A DNA stretch of 64,000 nucleotides from Prorocentrum cordatum. Taxonomy: Eukaryota; Sar; Dinophyceae; Prorocentrales; Prorocentraceae. Below the pieces are notes generated by a model. It was not told the origin of the DNA, did not search any database, and saw only the letters and a list, made by a program, of their open reading frames with translations. The DNA lies in NCBI GenBank assembly GCA_963575745.1, contig CAUYUJ010012614.1:212501-276500 (forward strand). The letters are read 5' to 3'. Below, piece by piece: positions 34,825 through 45,500 of the stretch (the first letter of the stretch is position 1; every line of letters begins with the position of its first letter). Both the position numbers and the translations under genes were made by a program.

Positions 34825-35105
34825 ACCATCGCGCGCGCTTCGCGCGCGCGCTCAGATTCTAGCAGGCCCCAAGCCATGACGAATTCACTGCTCTACTGAA
34901 GTAGTGCCAATCTGAATGCCGAAAGGCCTTCGAGGAAAATGGTTGTGTAAGAGGGGCGGAGGCCGAATGAATCGGGTTCCCAGAAGGCCTTCTGGGAGCA
35001 TGGGTTCGTCGTCGTCATCGTCGTAATTTCGTCGTCGCCTATTGGGGCGCGCCGTCGTCGTCGTCGTCTTCGTCGTTTCGTCGTCGTCGTCGTCGTCGTC
35101 AGTTC
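34825..35105. repeat. GC hairpin and (GTC)n tract
   Basis: GCGCGCGCTTCGCGCGCGCG (about 34830) is a GC stem with a TTCG-type loop. GTC triplets fill 34995-35105. Confidence 0.8.
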
Positions 35106-35279
35106 AAGAGGGCACTTGGGGCAACTTTGTGCGAAACGATCTGCAGAGGGCCGCGAGAATTCGATCAGTCATGTTCCCAATAAACTTCCCAGACAACTCT
35201 CCTGTAGCATGATGGTACTTCGAAGCCTCCGGAGACTCGCGGGCCCATCATGAACCATATCCCCGGAAGGCTTTCTGGG

Positions 35280-37640
35280 GACATGGTTTGTTGGGGTGTG
35301 ATGGGGGTTCTCTTGGGCGTTCCCTGGGGGCGCCTTGGGGGCCTCCCGGAACTCTCGGGCCCATGATGAACCATGTCCCCGGATGGTTTTCTAGGGACAC
35401 GATTTCCTTGGGTGTGTTTGGGGGCCTCTTGGGCGTTCCCTTGGAGCCCCTTGGGGGTCTCTTGGGGCTTCCTGGGGGCCTCTTGGGCGTCTCACGGGGC
35501 TTCGTGGGAGCCTCTTGGTGACCTCCGGGGGCCTACAGGCGGCCTCTGGGGCCAGAGACCTCGAAATATCGGTTGGCGGTCCCTCTCTGGGCCCTCTCTT
35601 GGGGAGCTCTTGGGGTACAGTTGGATTGTCTGGGGAGCCTCCTGGGCCGTCTTGGGGCCCTCTTCGGGGCCTCGTGGCCCCGTCTGGGAGCGATCTGAAG
35701 GACCTCCGAGCGAGGCCGTGAGGGAGCGCTGGGAAGCGGGGAAAGCGAGAACGCCTAAATCACTCAAAAACCATCGGACAATTAGTGAATGTTGCCTTCC
35801 AGGGCCCTCTTGGGGAGCCTCTTGAGTCCGTCCTGGAGCGTGTTGGAGTCCTCGTCTCGTCGGTCGTCTTGAGGGCAGCTTGGGCGCCTTCGGGGCCTCG
35901 TGGGACCGTCTTGGGCGCTCTCGGAACCTCCATTAGCCTGTCGTGGCCTGCTTCGGGGCGGGCCGCCTCGGGACCCTTCTGGGCCTTCTCTTGGCGCGCT
36001 CTTGGGGCACACTTGGGTTGTCTGGGGAGCATCCTAGGCCGCCTTCAGACCCTCGTCGGGGCCTGGTGGGCCTTCTTGGAGCGATCTGAAGGGTCTCCGA
36101 GGCCGTGAGGGAGCGCTGGGAAGCGGGAAAAGCGAGAACGCCAAAATCCAAAATACTCGGAAAACTTGCCTTCCAGGGCCCTCTTGGGGAGCCTCTTGAG
36201 TCCGTCCTGGAGCGCGTTGGAGTCCTCGCCGGCTGTCTTGAGGGCATCTTGGGCGTCTTCGGGGCCTCGTGGGACCGTCTTGGGCCCTCTCGGGACCCCC
36301 TTAGCCTGTCGTGACCTGCATCGGGGCGGGCTCGGGCCGCCTCGGGAGCTCTGGACCCCCCCCCACAACCCCCGGTGGGCACCGAGGGGGGAAACAGGCT
36401 GCGGCCCGTCCCCCCCCCGGGCTTACTCCGAGATAGAGAATCATGCCTCCCAGGCAGCTTTCCGGGAGCATGATTTGTTCGGCTCTCTAAGAGGGGGGCC
36501 TCTGGGGTTTTACCGAGGGGCGCCTTTGGGCCTTGTCGGCAAGCCTATTGGAAACATGGTTGGGGCGGTGGGCGGAAGCCCAAGGAATCATGTTCCTGGA
36601 AAGCTATGTGGGAAATGCGATTTACCGCAGTGTCTTGGTGGCCCGCAGATGGCTTCCCTGGGGGCCCCTTGGGGGCCTATTGGGGCTTCCGGGGGGCCTC
36701 TTGGGAGCCTCACGGGGCTTCTTGGGAGCCTCTTGATGGCCTCCGGGAGCGTCCTAGGAGCCCCTCAGGCCGGAGACCTTGAAATGTCGCGCTCTTCGGG
36801 CCCTCTTGGGTCGCTCTTGGGGCTCTCTTGGGGCGCTCTCGAGGCCCTCTTGACTTATCTGGGGAGCCTCCTAGGCCGTCTTTGGGCTTTCTTGGGAGCC
36901 TCTTCGGCCGTCTTGGAGCGATCTGAAGGGCCTCTGACGCGGTCCGGGACTGTGGGGAGGCGGAACATGGGAGAGCGCAAGAATGTTTCAAAAACCATAG
37001 GACAAATTATGATTTTCGGCTTCTGGGGCCCTTTGGACGGGCCTCTGGAGGCGCTCTTGGGGCGTTTTGGCGGCGTCGTCGGCCGTCCTGAGGCCATCTT
37101 CGGCGTGTCGGGGGCCTCTGGAGGCTGTCTTTGGGCGTCCGGGGAACCCGGAAATCATGCTCCCGGAGAGGTTTCCGGGAAAATGATTTCGAACGCGAGG
37201 CTCTCTTGGGCCTCCCTGAAGCCGTCTTGGGGGCCTCCTGGGCTGGCTTCGGGGCCTCTTGGGCCGTCTTGGGGGGATCTGTGAGCCCCACGGCTTGGAC
37301 CCTCTTGGGTCTCTCTTGGGCTGTCTTGGGCTGTCTTGGGGCTCCTCAGGGGCGTCTGGGGCACTGTGAAGACGAAGCACGCGAGTATGCTGAAAATGTA
37401 CGTTTTACAAGGGGAATGGGCCGATGTTTGCCTCTTGAAGGCCCTCTTGGGGCCCTCTTCGGCCATCTTCAAGCCATCACGGGCCCTCTTGGGGCGCTCT
37501 TGGGCGTCTTCGGGGCCTCTTGAGGCCTCCTTGACCATCTGTTCGGCCCGCGTGGCCTGTCGTGGGCAATTTGGAAGCGGCCCGGGGCAGTCCCAGGGGG
37601 TCTGTGACCCCCCAAAGGTTCGGGGGGCGCCCATGGGGGA
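35280..37640 (-). repeat. Higher-order array of the CTTGGGGGCCTC family
   Basis: Short words (CTTGGGGGCCTC, CTCTTGGGGCGCTC) alternate with a non-repetitive core of about 100 bp. The core is at 35686-35800, 36080-36180, 36915-37020 and, more diverged, 37350-37430. Units 35686-35960 and 36070-36340 are close duplicates. The orientation is opposite to the 14-, 29- and 53-kb copies. Confidence 0.85.
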
Positions 37641-37684
37641 TGATGGCACCGGTTTTGCCCCCCCCCCCCTCCCCGGCCTATAGC

Positions 37685-37688
<4 letters not shown>

Positions 37689-37729
<41 letters not shown>
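37689..37729. repeat. (TA)n microsatellite
   Basis: About twenty TA dinucleotides, next to the end of the previous array, as also seen at 30226 next to the 29.5-kb array. Confidence 0.97.
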
Positions 37730-37730
<1 letters not shown>

Positions 37731-37877
37731 GTAGCACCCCGCAGTTGTGGATAAGAGTGGGGAGGCGGCGGGGGCGTCCGCAGTCTGCGCGGCTCTGAAG
37801 AAGCCCGCCGCAGGCGCAAAATTTTCAAGCTATACAGCGAGCCCGCCGCAGGCGACGAATTTTTCTGTTAAAACAAT

Positions 37878-38075
37878 GTAGGTGGGTCGCGGGTTGGGTC
37901 GCAGGTGGGTGGCGGGTGGGTCGACGGTGGGTCGCGGGTGGGTCGCGGGCCAGGTCGCGGGTGAATCGCGGGTGGGTCGCGGGTGGGTCGCGGGTGGGTC
38001 GACGGTGGGTCGACGGTGGGTCTCGGGCCAGGTCGCGGGTGGGTCGTGGGGTGGCTCGCGGGTGGGTCGCGGGGG
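37878..38075. repeat. GTGGGTCGCGG minisatellite
   Basis: About eighteen 10-11 bp units GGTGGGTCG(C/A)(G/C). Confidence 0.9.
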
Positions 38076-38087
38076 GGACGACGACAA

Positions 38088-38645
38088 CAAACAACAACAT
38101 TTACAGCAACAACAACAACAACAACAACGCAACAAGCAGAATCCTCACCGAGGATCCGCACTTAAGCCACGCACCCAGGGACAATAAATGATCGTTCGGC
38201 CCCCATCACTCTAATCCATATATATATATGTATGAGATGCCACGTTGGCGGGTGGGTCGGAGGTGGGACAACGACAACAAACAACAAACAACAAACAACA
38301 GACAACAAACAACAAACAAAAGACAAAAGACAAAAACAACACGCAGCAACAACAACAACAAACAACAACCAACATCCAACAACAACAATGCCAAGCGATG
38401 CAAAGCCATGACATGCAATGCCAAGCAATGCAGAGCTGTGCCAAGCAATGCCAAGCAATGCCAAATAATGACAAGCAGCGCCATGCAACGCCACGCAATG
38501 CCAAGCCATGCCAAGCAATGCCATGCAATGCCAGACAAGCAATGCCTCTCCCTCCCTCTCCTGCTCTCTTTCTTTCTTTCTTTCTTTCTCTCTCTGTCTC
38601 TCTCTCTCTCTCTCCTCTTCCACTCACTCACTCACTCTCCCACTC
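38088..38645. repeat. CAA, AATGCCAAGC and TC low-complexity tracts
   Basis: CAACAA (38088-38130), ACAACAAAC (38265-38390), AATGCCAAGC words (38390-38550) and CTCT/TTTC (38560-38645) follow one another. Confidence 0.9.
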
Positions 38646-38727
38646 TCTAATCATTGTAATGAACCAGCGCCAAACCATGCACAAGGGGGACACAGTGAAC
38701 TGCCTGAAACGTTGCACGGTTGTTATA

Positions 38728-39222
38728 TTACAGGATGATTTGCTGTACTAACTTCGGGGGCTCCCATGGCGTTCGCCACTCCGACTTCGTCTCCTCCACC
38801 CCAATCCTCCGTCCCCCTCTGTGCCGTCCGTGAATCATAGAAGCGGCAAGTATCATGTGGCCTAGCTGCACCCTGCGTAATCGAAAGAACTCGTCCAAAT
38901 CACTGGCAAAGGGACCCCGACTGCCGAGCGGAAAACGGGGGCTTCGCGTATTGCATTTGTTTGGGCGCTGATTCCCTGAGCCCCAGAGGATCGTTTGAGC
39001 GATCCCCACCTCCACAAGCATGGCCTTGACCACACTGACCGGCTTCCCCCCGCGAGGTGGGGATACATGCTGTTCTTTCCAGGTTTCGTGGAACCTATCC
39101 CCACCTTTGGGTGTGGGCTGGTGGGGTTGAGATGGTGAAGGCCCAGTAATGATGAGGATCGGTTTAGCGATGCTGATCATCCCTGCACCTTTGTTGCTTA
39201 TAACAACTCCTCCCTGTCGCAC
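38728..39222 (-). CDS. Weak candidate ORF, unknown
   Basis: A 164-codon minus-strand ORF lies in non-repetitive sequence. It includes GGDRFHETWKEQHVSPPRGG and KAMLVEVGIAQTILWGSGNQ. No domain, signal peptide or splice evidence was found. The sequence is more protein-like than neighbouring repeat ORFs, which is the only reason to list it. The true start is uncertain because the frame has no good context for its first codon. Confidence 0.2.
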   Translation of the reverse strand: MRQGGVVISNKGAGMISIAKPILIITGPSPSQPHQPTPKGGDRFHETWKEQHVSPPRGGKPVSVVKAMLVEVGIAQTILWGSGNQRPNKCNTRSPRFPLGSRGPFASDLDEFFRLRRVQLGHMILAASMIHGRHRGGRRIGVEETKSEWRTPWEPPKLVQQIIL

Positions 39223-39339
39223 CCCCAGGCGTGTCGGTAGGGAGGGCCGGTCGTTTCGCCTGAGACTTCCCCACCATGCATGATCATCCAGCTTGAAATC
39301 TGCGTCAGTTCACGGAATGGGAAGCGGGCCTTCTTCAAA

Positions 39340-39800
39340 TTGTGATTCTCGACTTAGCACCGCGCACCGTCTTTTGTAACATGTGACATCATTTCAAATG
39401 TTGAGGGCGGTTCTTTTTCAAAACGTGGCTCTCGCCTCCAGCGCCGCGCACATTCATCTTAAACGTTTGAATCAGTTTCACGGAAGACAGGCGGTTTCAA
39501 CATGTTGTTCTCGCTTTGGCGCCGCGCGCATTTGCCCTAAAAACTTGCAGCAGTTTGAAGATGAAGGGCGTTTTATCACAAGACATAGTTGTCGCCTCAG
39601 CGCCGCGCGCGTTAGTTTCAAATGTGGCAGCCGTCAAAAAAAGAATTCGCACGGTCGAAGTCCCAGGACTGGTGCTCTGGCAAGATTTCGCTCTGGCAAG
39701 ATTTGGGGCTGCCCTGACGCAACAGTCACATTGATTCGCGGTCTTGTAATGCCAGGACTAATGTTCTGGCATGATTGAAGGTTTTCAAGACGCAACCGTC
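39340..39800 (+). repeat. About 80-bp tandem repeat family, plus copy
   Basis: Four to five units of about 77-82 bp share TTTTCAAAACGTGGCTCTCG and GCGCCGCGCGCATT. The block ends with CGCAACAGTCACATTGATTC, which reappears reversed beside the related block at 63345-63545. Confidence 0.8.
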
Positions 39801-40389
39801 CCGCTGATTCGCGACGCTGAAGTCAGAGGAGTTGCGCTTTGGTGCGATTGAGGCTTCTCGGCCGGTTGTCTTGCAATGGGGCACTCCCGCGATGAAAGTT
39901 AATCACTGTAGGGCCCTATCAAGTGGAAACTTGGACCAAGGGTTTATTGCAACATCGTCGACGCGCGGTCCTCTTCCTGGTTCACCTCGGCAGCTGCCTC
40001 CTCTAGCGCCCCGGTCCTCGAACCTCGATCGTGGTCTGGGCCTCGAACCTCGAGCCTCGAACTCCAAGGGGAATCCGGCCGTGGCAGCGAGACCGCCCCC
40101 AGAGGCCCAAGAATGGCGAACAATGTCCAACAATCATGAAATCCGGCATTTCGAGAACTGCAGCGCAACATCACGAAGAATCGCAAACGACACCCCATGC
40201 CCCATCCTTGTGCGGCATGTTTCAAGCCCGATCGATCTGTGGCGACCCCGGGGCCCGCAGACGGGCGGAAACGCCCAGCGTGAAGAATTGGCAACGCCTG
40301 GACCTCCTGGGGTCTCGAACTTCGGCGTGGCACGGTGGGCCCCAGAAACCTAGCCCGAATGTGTTGCCATCTTCTGCTAGGGCTCCCAA
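39801..40389. other. No gene seen
   Basis: GC-rich unique sequence with overlapping ORFs and no recognised motif. Confidence 0.4.
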
Positions 40390-40420
40390 CTTCGCGCTTC
40401 GCGCTCCGCGAAGCGCGAAG
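40390..40420. repeat. Perfect 14-bp-arm hairpin
   Basis: CTTCGCGCTTCGCG, CTC loop, CGCGAAGCGCGAAG. Partial copies of CGCGAAGCGCGAAT follow at about 40420 and 40505. Confidence 0.9.
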
Positions 40421-40642
40421 CGCGAATAACTTCGCGCTCTCGCGCCGCCCCCCCAAAGGGAGAAAAGGAGGACGAGGAGGAGGGGGAGGAGAAACGAGGA
40501 CCGCGAAGCGCGAAGCGCGAATAACTGCGCGCCCTCGGGGGAGCCCTTGCTTCTGGGCAATGTTTGTTGCTCCCGCCAGCTCCCTGTGGCGGAGGCGCCC
40601 CCGCGGCACTGCCGCCGAGGTCCGCCGCCCCTCGGCCGCCCT

Positions 40643-40818
40643 GACTACCTACCAGACCACCCCAACCCAACCCGAAGACCCGAATTTGACCCGAATTTCG
40701 GGTTGGGGGGGGTACGGATACCATGTGTTTTTTCAACGTTCCCCGACCCCCCCCCACTGGAAATCGAGGATAAATTTGGGCCTTCGGGTTGGGTTGGGGT
40801 GGTTTGGTGGGTGGTGAC
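40643..40818. mobile_element. Foldback / MITE-like element, about 176 bp
   Basis: Arms of about 45 bp (40643-40687 and 40772-40818) are inverted copies with roughly seven mismatches. The central CCACCCCAACCCAACCCGAA is identical in both. The interior contains TTTTTCAACGTTCCC, shared with 18577. Related single arms occur at 14590 and 18320. No coding capacity. Confidence 0.65.
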
Positions 40819-41311
40819 GCCCTCCGCCGAGGAAGAGACGTCAGCTCCCTCGGCCCTCGAAGGCGAGGCCCCCTCCTGGAAAGCGCCCCACCGGCCATCG
40901 CTCGGACGTCCCCTCCCTGTTTTTCGTTCGGTTTCGTGCGCGTTTTTTTTTTTTTTTTGTTTTCCCCCCCCCCCTTTTTTTCGCAGGATGATCCAGGATG
41001 CTCCTTCAGCATCCCCGCCGAGAAAATGTGCACACGCCCGAGCGATACCAAGCACATCGTCGCCTCCTCGCCCCCCCCCGCGAGGGCCTGCCAGCGCGGC
41101 GGCGGCGTCGGCGCCGCGGCGGCCCGCTCGGGCGAGCTGCTCGAGGCCGCCTCGCTCGAGTCCTCGAGGGCGCCGCCCCGCTCCTGGGGCTTCGCTCGTC
41201 GTCGGCGGCGGCGGCGGCGCCGGCGAACGCATCTGCATCATCGCCCGCGTCGTCAGCGCCGACGACAACGGGAGAGGGAAGCGCGGAAAGTGGGAGAGGA
41301 GCGCGAGGAGG

Positions 41312-41412
41312 AGGAGGGAGGGAGGGAGGAGGAGGAGGAGGAGGAGGAGGAGGAGGAGGAGGAGGAGGAGGAGGAGGAGGAGGAGGAGGAGGAGGAGGAG
41401 GAGGAGGAGGAG
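41312..41412. repeat. (GGA)n microsatellite
   Basis: Pure GGA run preceded by GGAGGGAGG. Confidence 0.97.
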
Positions 41413-42343
41413 TGGGATCCTCCCGCGCCGCGCAAGCGACGGGACTTCGCGCGGGGGCCGCGGCCGACGCGCGCGGGCGGGGGAGGGCCCGTAGTCATGC
41501 CGTCACGGCTTGATGGAGGTCTGGGTCTGGGGTCAACGCTCGGCGCCCGGGCCCAGCCCCAGACCCTTGCCGAGGCCCCCCCAAAAAAGCAGATGACGTT
41601 CAAACACCTCGAACCTGGACCCAAATCGCCCCCAGATCAGTTCCCGCACTACCTGGGGCGCACTCGATAAAAGCCAGTTTTTCCGAGCTCTCTCCAGCCT
41701 CGGGGATGAAAGCCTCTGGGAACGTCCCTGAAACCCCGACAGGGAGATGGGACGCACAAGGACATACTAGTACTACATGTTCGCCTTGGAGGCGTGCGTC
41801 CGACCCGAACATATACGGTGGAGGTTGTAGATAAGGATACCTTCGATCAGGAACCCAGGGTCTCGCGACCGATGGGCGGCCAAACGTGTGCCACCCACCT
41901 CGCCTTGAAACAATAAGGAATGTGCCAGGGTCTGGGCCCCAGGAAGACGTTCCTTATCTAGTGCCGCCGCCGTGGTAAAACCATATTGGAGCACATCGTT
42001 TTCCAAGCGGTATGGCCAGAAAGCGCCCGCCACGGAGCTTCTACTATAAGGTTTCTCGGTGCACGCGTCGCCTCTGGCGGGGTGACGCACACTTAGTACC
42101 GGGACCACGCCGAGGAGACGCCGAGGGACGCCGAGGGGGCTTCGTGGCGCGATGGCGAGGGAGCGCCAGCAGACCCAAGGAACCGCCGAGCACCCTTCCG
42201 AACCCGAACTGGACTTTTGTTCCAGGGGCCTCACTGTGTTGGGGTGACGCCGAGGAGATGCCGAGGGAGCCTGCGATCCCCCTCGCGCCACCTCCTCCCC
42301 GCCGAGGAGATCCCAATGGAGGGGGAGGAGGGGGAGAAGGGGG
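41413..42343. other. No gene seen; target region of the copia element
   Basis: GC-rich unique sequence with GCCGAGG(A/G)GA words near 42110-42310, ending in the GGA-rich tract where the LTR element inserted. Confidence 0.4.
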
Positions 42344-42348
42344 AGGAG

Positions 42349-42491
42349 AGTTAGATTGTGTATGAGTTCGGGGTAAGAGGCTTCAGAACCATCAGAGATG
42401 TTTGAGATATGTTTGAATGTTTATTCGACTATCCGTAAACGCTATGGCTCAAGCCATACATGGTTCGACAGCTCACGCTGGAAAACTAACT
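42349..42491 (+). repeat. 5' LTR
   Basis: 143 bp with termini AGTTAG/CTAACT rather than the usual TG/CA. It differs from the 3' LTR at 42401, 42419 and 42430. It contains TATGGCTCAAGCCATA, a short palindrome, inside a 22-nt block (42432-42453) resembling the spliced leader. No TATA box is obvious. Confidence 0.92.
42432..42453 (+). promoter_or_regulatory. DinoSL-like block in the 5' LTR
   Basis: Aligned without gaps, 17 of 22 bases equal the dinoflagellate spliced leader, including the first six (TCCGTA) and the last eight (GGCTCAAG). The same block is at 51899-51920 in the 3' LTR. It could be the 5' end of the R region. This is inference. Confidence 0.45.
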
Positions 42492-42492
42492 T

Positions 42493-42508
42493 TGGTAGCG
42501 CTGATGTG
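42493..42508 (+). other. Candidate primer-binding site
   Basis: TGGTAGCGCTGATGTG starts 2 nt after the 5' LTR. Its complement ends in ACCA, as expected for a tRNA 3' end. The tRNA species was not identified. Confidence 0.45.
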
Positions 42509-42597
42509 GTGGCAGGTCCTTTGAGACTCGCCGTCTCTCTGCCCTCAGCTTCGCCGACTGGTTCCGGCACAGCGTCGATAGCGACGAGAACCTCTAC

Positions 42598-45500
42598 ATG
42601 TACCAGCAGCAGCACAAGTACGCGAGCAAGCTCATCGTACGCGCCTTTGCAGCTGCAGTTTCACTCACCCTCATCACTTACACCCGGCACGGCAAGTGGA
42701 CGCACTTCGCCATGGATTATGGAGACACCTCAGGCAGCGGTGGCGGCATCCCTCTCGACACGTTCAACAAGAACACGCCGCCAGGATGGCGGCCAGGCAA
42801 CGGCAAATACCCGCTGCGCCGCTACATCCAGCTGCTCAGGCTATGGTGGAGGCAGGCAGAGTTGCCAGAGCATGCAGCAGGTCCAGCGATGGCAGGACGT
42901 CTCAGAGGTTCGGCGTTCCAGATAGCTATGAAGATGAAGCGCGACAGACTGGACCTCAATGCAGGAAAACGACGCGAGATGGAAGGAGACGAATTGCTAG
43001 CTCAGCCTTCACATCCTGAATGGCAAGACGCTGAAGGTGTTCAACACCCCGCTGAGCCAGCAGGAGCCTCAGTCTTGATGGACATCCTCGTTCAAGAGTT
43101 TGAAGTTCAAGATCAAGATATGTCAATCGTGGCTTTGTCAAGTTTCTTCTCACTTACCAGAGGCCACCTTCCAATGAACGATTTCCTCACGATGTTTCGC
43201 TTGTGCTTCGAGGAGGCCTCAGACAAAGGAGGCCTGCAGCTCAACAACGTCGGCAAGAGTTTCCTCCTGCTTCAGATGTCAGGCTTATCAGAAAAGATGC
43301 GTACCGACCTACGTATGCAGATTCAAGCAGACCTCAATCGCTTCCCCGAGCTCATCGCCTTGATGCAAAGAACGGCAAATCACGAGTATCAAGGCACGAC
43401 ATCTTCGATTCCAGCCATGGTCTCACAGTACTGGACAGATGAAGGAACCTACTGGGAGTCGGACTACGATTCTCCTGAGACATGGGCCTCAGATGGATCG
43501 TGGATGTGGGTCGGCTACGGCGAGGACGAATGGCAGGACGGAACGTGGTACGACGACGGCACGGACTGGGAGACCAGTCACGACGAAAAGCACGGCACCT
43601 ATGACGAGGAGTACGAGGAGTACACCGAGGAGGACTACTACGGCGGAGGTGGCCAAGGCCGTGGCAAGGGCCGAGGCCGCGGTGGCAGAAAAGGACGAGG
43701 AGGCCGCAAGAGCGGAGGCAAAGCATCATCGTCGGACGGATGCACGACCTGCGGCTCTCCACTGCACTCGAGCGCGGACTGCCCGATCGTCAAGTCTTCG
43801 TCGAGCTCACCTTCTAAGACAGGCGACTACTACGGCAAGAAGGGCAAGTACCGCAGCAACAACAAAGGAAAGTATCGCAGCAAGTCCAAGTCTAACAAGA
43901 ACGGCAAGGACGGACGCTCGAGTGGCAAAGGTTTCGGCAAGCCGTGGCGGAGCACCAGCAACGGCAAGGGCAAGAGGAACGGCAAGAGCAGTAGCTACTA
44001 CGAGGACGACTTATCATGGCAATATGAAGAATATGATGGAGAGAGCAGTTGGTTCACTCATGGCATTACGACCACATACGATGGAGACGCGACAGCTCCT
44101 AAGCCAGAACTCTTTACCCTGGGCTCGCCATCAGCATCGATTGCAGCTGGACCGAAGATAACTCTTCCAGTCAAGCAGACCGTCCAGCTGGGCACCAAGT
44201 TCGACGCGGATGCGGCAGTTGTGACGCCCACCGAGCAGACTACGGTTTTCAACTTCCCTACTGATCAATCAGCAACGACGCCTGGTACGTCGTCAGCATC
44301 AGGAGCAGCCCGACCTGTGGCAGGCCCGCTGCTCAAGAAGTCGATCTTCATGACGATGGCGACGATCAACATGGCGTGCAACTGCCCGGCGAGCAACGAG
44401 ACGTTCGGCACCATGCACGTGGTTCAAGGTGTGGAAAGGCTGGGACTCCTAGTGGATACAGGAGCATCCTCAGCCCTGATGGGCACCGACACGCTGCGCG
44501 TCTACCTGGACAAGATCGTCGAGCCGATGGGCATCATGAACGAGGTGCACTTCGGCCCCTCGACGTCCATGTTCACAGGAGTCGGAGGCAGACCCGAACC
44601 GGGACTGCCAGTATGCACCATGCCTCTCGGAGTTCCTGGGCTGCCAGGAGCTACATTCTCGACCGACCTGATCGGCAACAAGGGCTCATCATGTCCTGGT
44701 TTGATGCCGTTACCGAGTATGGTGGATTGCAGTGCGTTGGTAGCTTGCGGTGTCTATGACAACCGAGACGGCATCATGATCATTTCAGCTCCCGGCAAGC
44801 ACAAGCATGATCCTCCTCAAGTGGCATTGGTTCGCATTCTCTACACCGACTCGAATCACTACCTTTTGCCAACAGACAGGTTCGAGCAGACTGCACTGGA
44901 AATTGCCGAGGAACAACGAGATCTCTGGAAAGTTCTGAAGGCCCACTGGTTTGACAAGTATCAACGAGGAGTATCGGCAAACATCGAGTGGGCATTCACC
45001 CTCGACAAGTCGGAGATCGAAGGTCCGCCACCCTCAGGCGTGGAAGTAGCCGTTAGAGACTCACCACGCCGACAAGAGGCTGAAAGGACAGGTATCGGAC
45101 TCGTTCAAGATCCTCCGACACAGTCAGCATCATCAGGCGGTCAGGTGAACCATGACATCCATCAAGCAAAAGTGTCGCCGGCAGCAGCTGCATTGTTTGC
45201 TCCAGATCGTCAGGGTTTCCAACGTCTGAAGCAGTGTCAGAATCAGACCCTCACTTCTGGCTGGATGAGTGTATCTGGTCAGACCTACTCTCAAGATCTC
45301 TGGCCAGAAGGCATGGGCGAAAAGGAGAAGCAACAGCTGGAGAAGTACTACGCATGCATGCCCGAGGAGTTCTACTATTTCAGCGGCCTGATTGTCATTA
45401 CTCCAGACAGTGCCGAAGAATGGTGTCAGCAGATTTCTAAGCTGATTCCAGAGTTGGACCTCATGGAGAGCATGAGCGGATCTGGCAGGCTCTCATTATG

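Noticed and set aside
37882-38191. Regularly spaced repeats resembling a CRISPR array
   Set aside because: GTGGGTCGCGG units are contiguous, without unique spacers, in a eukaryotic context.
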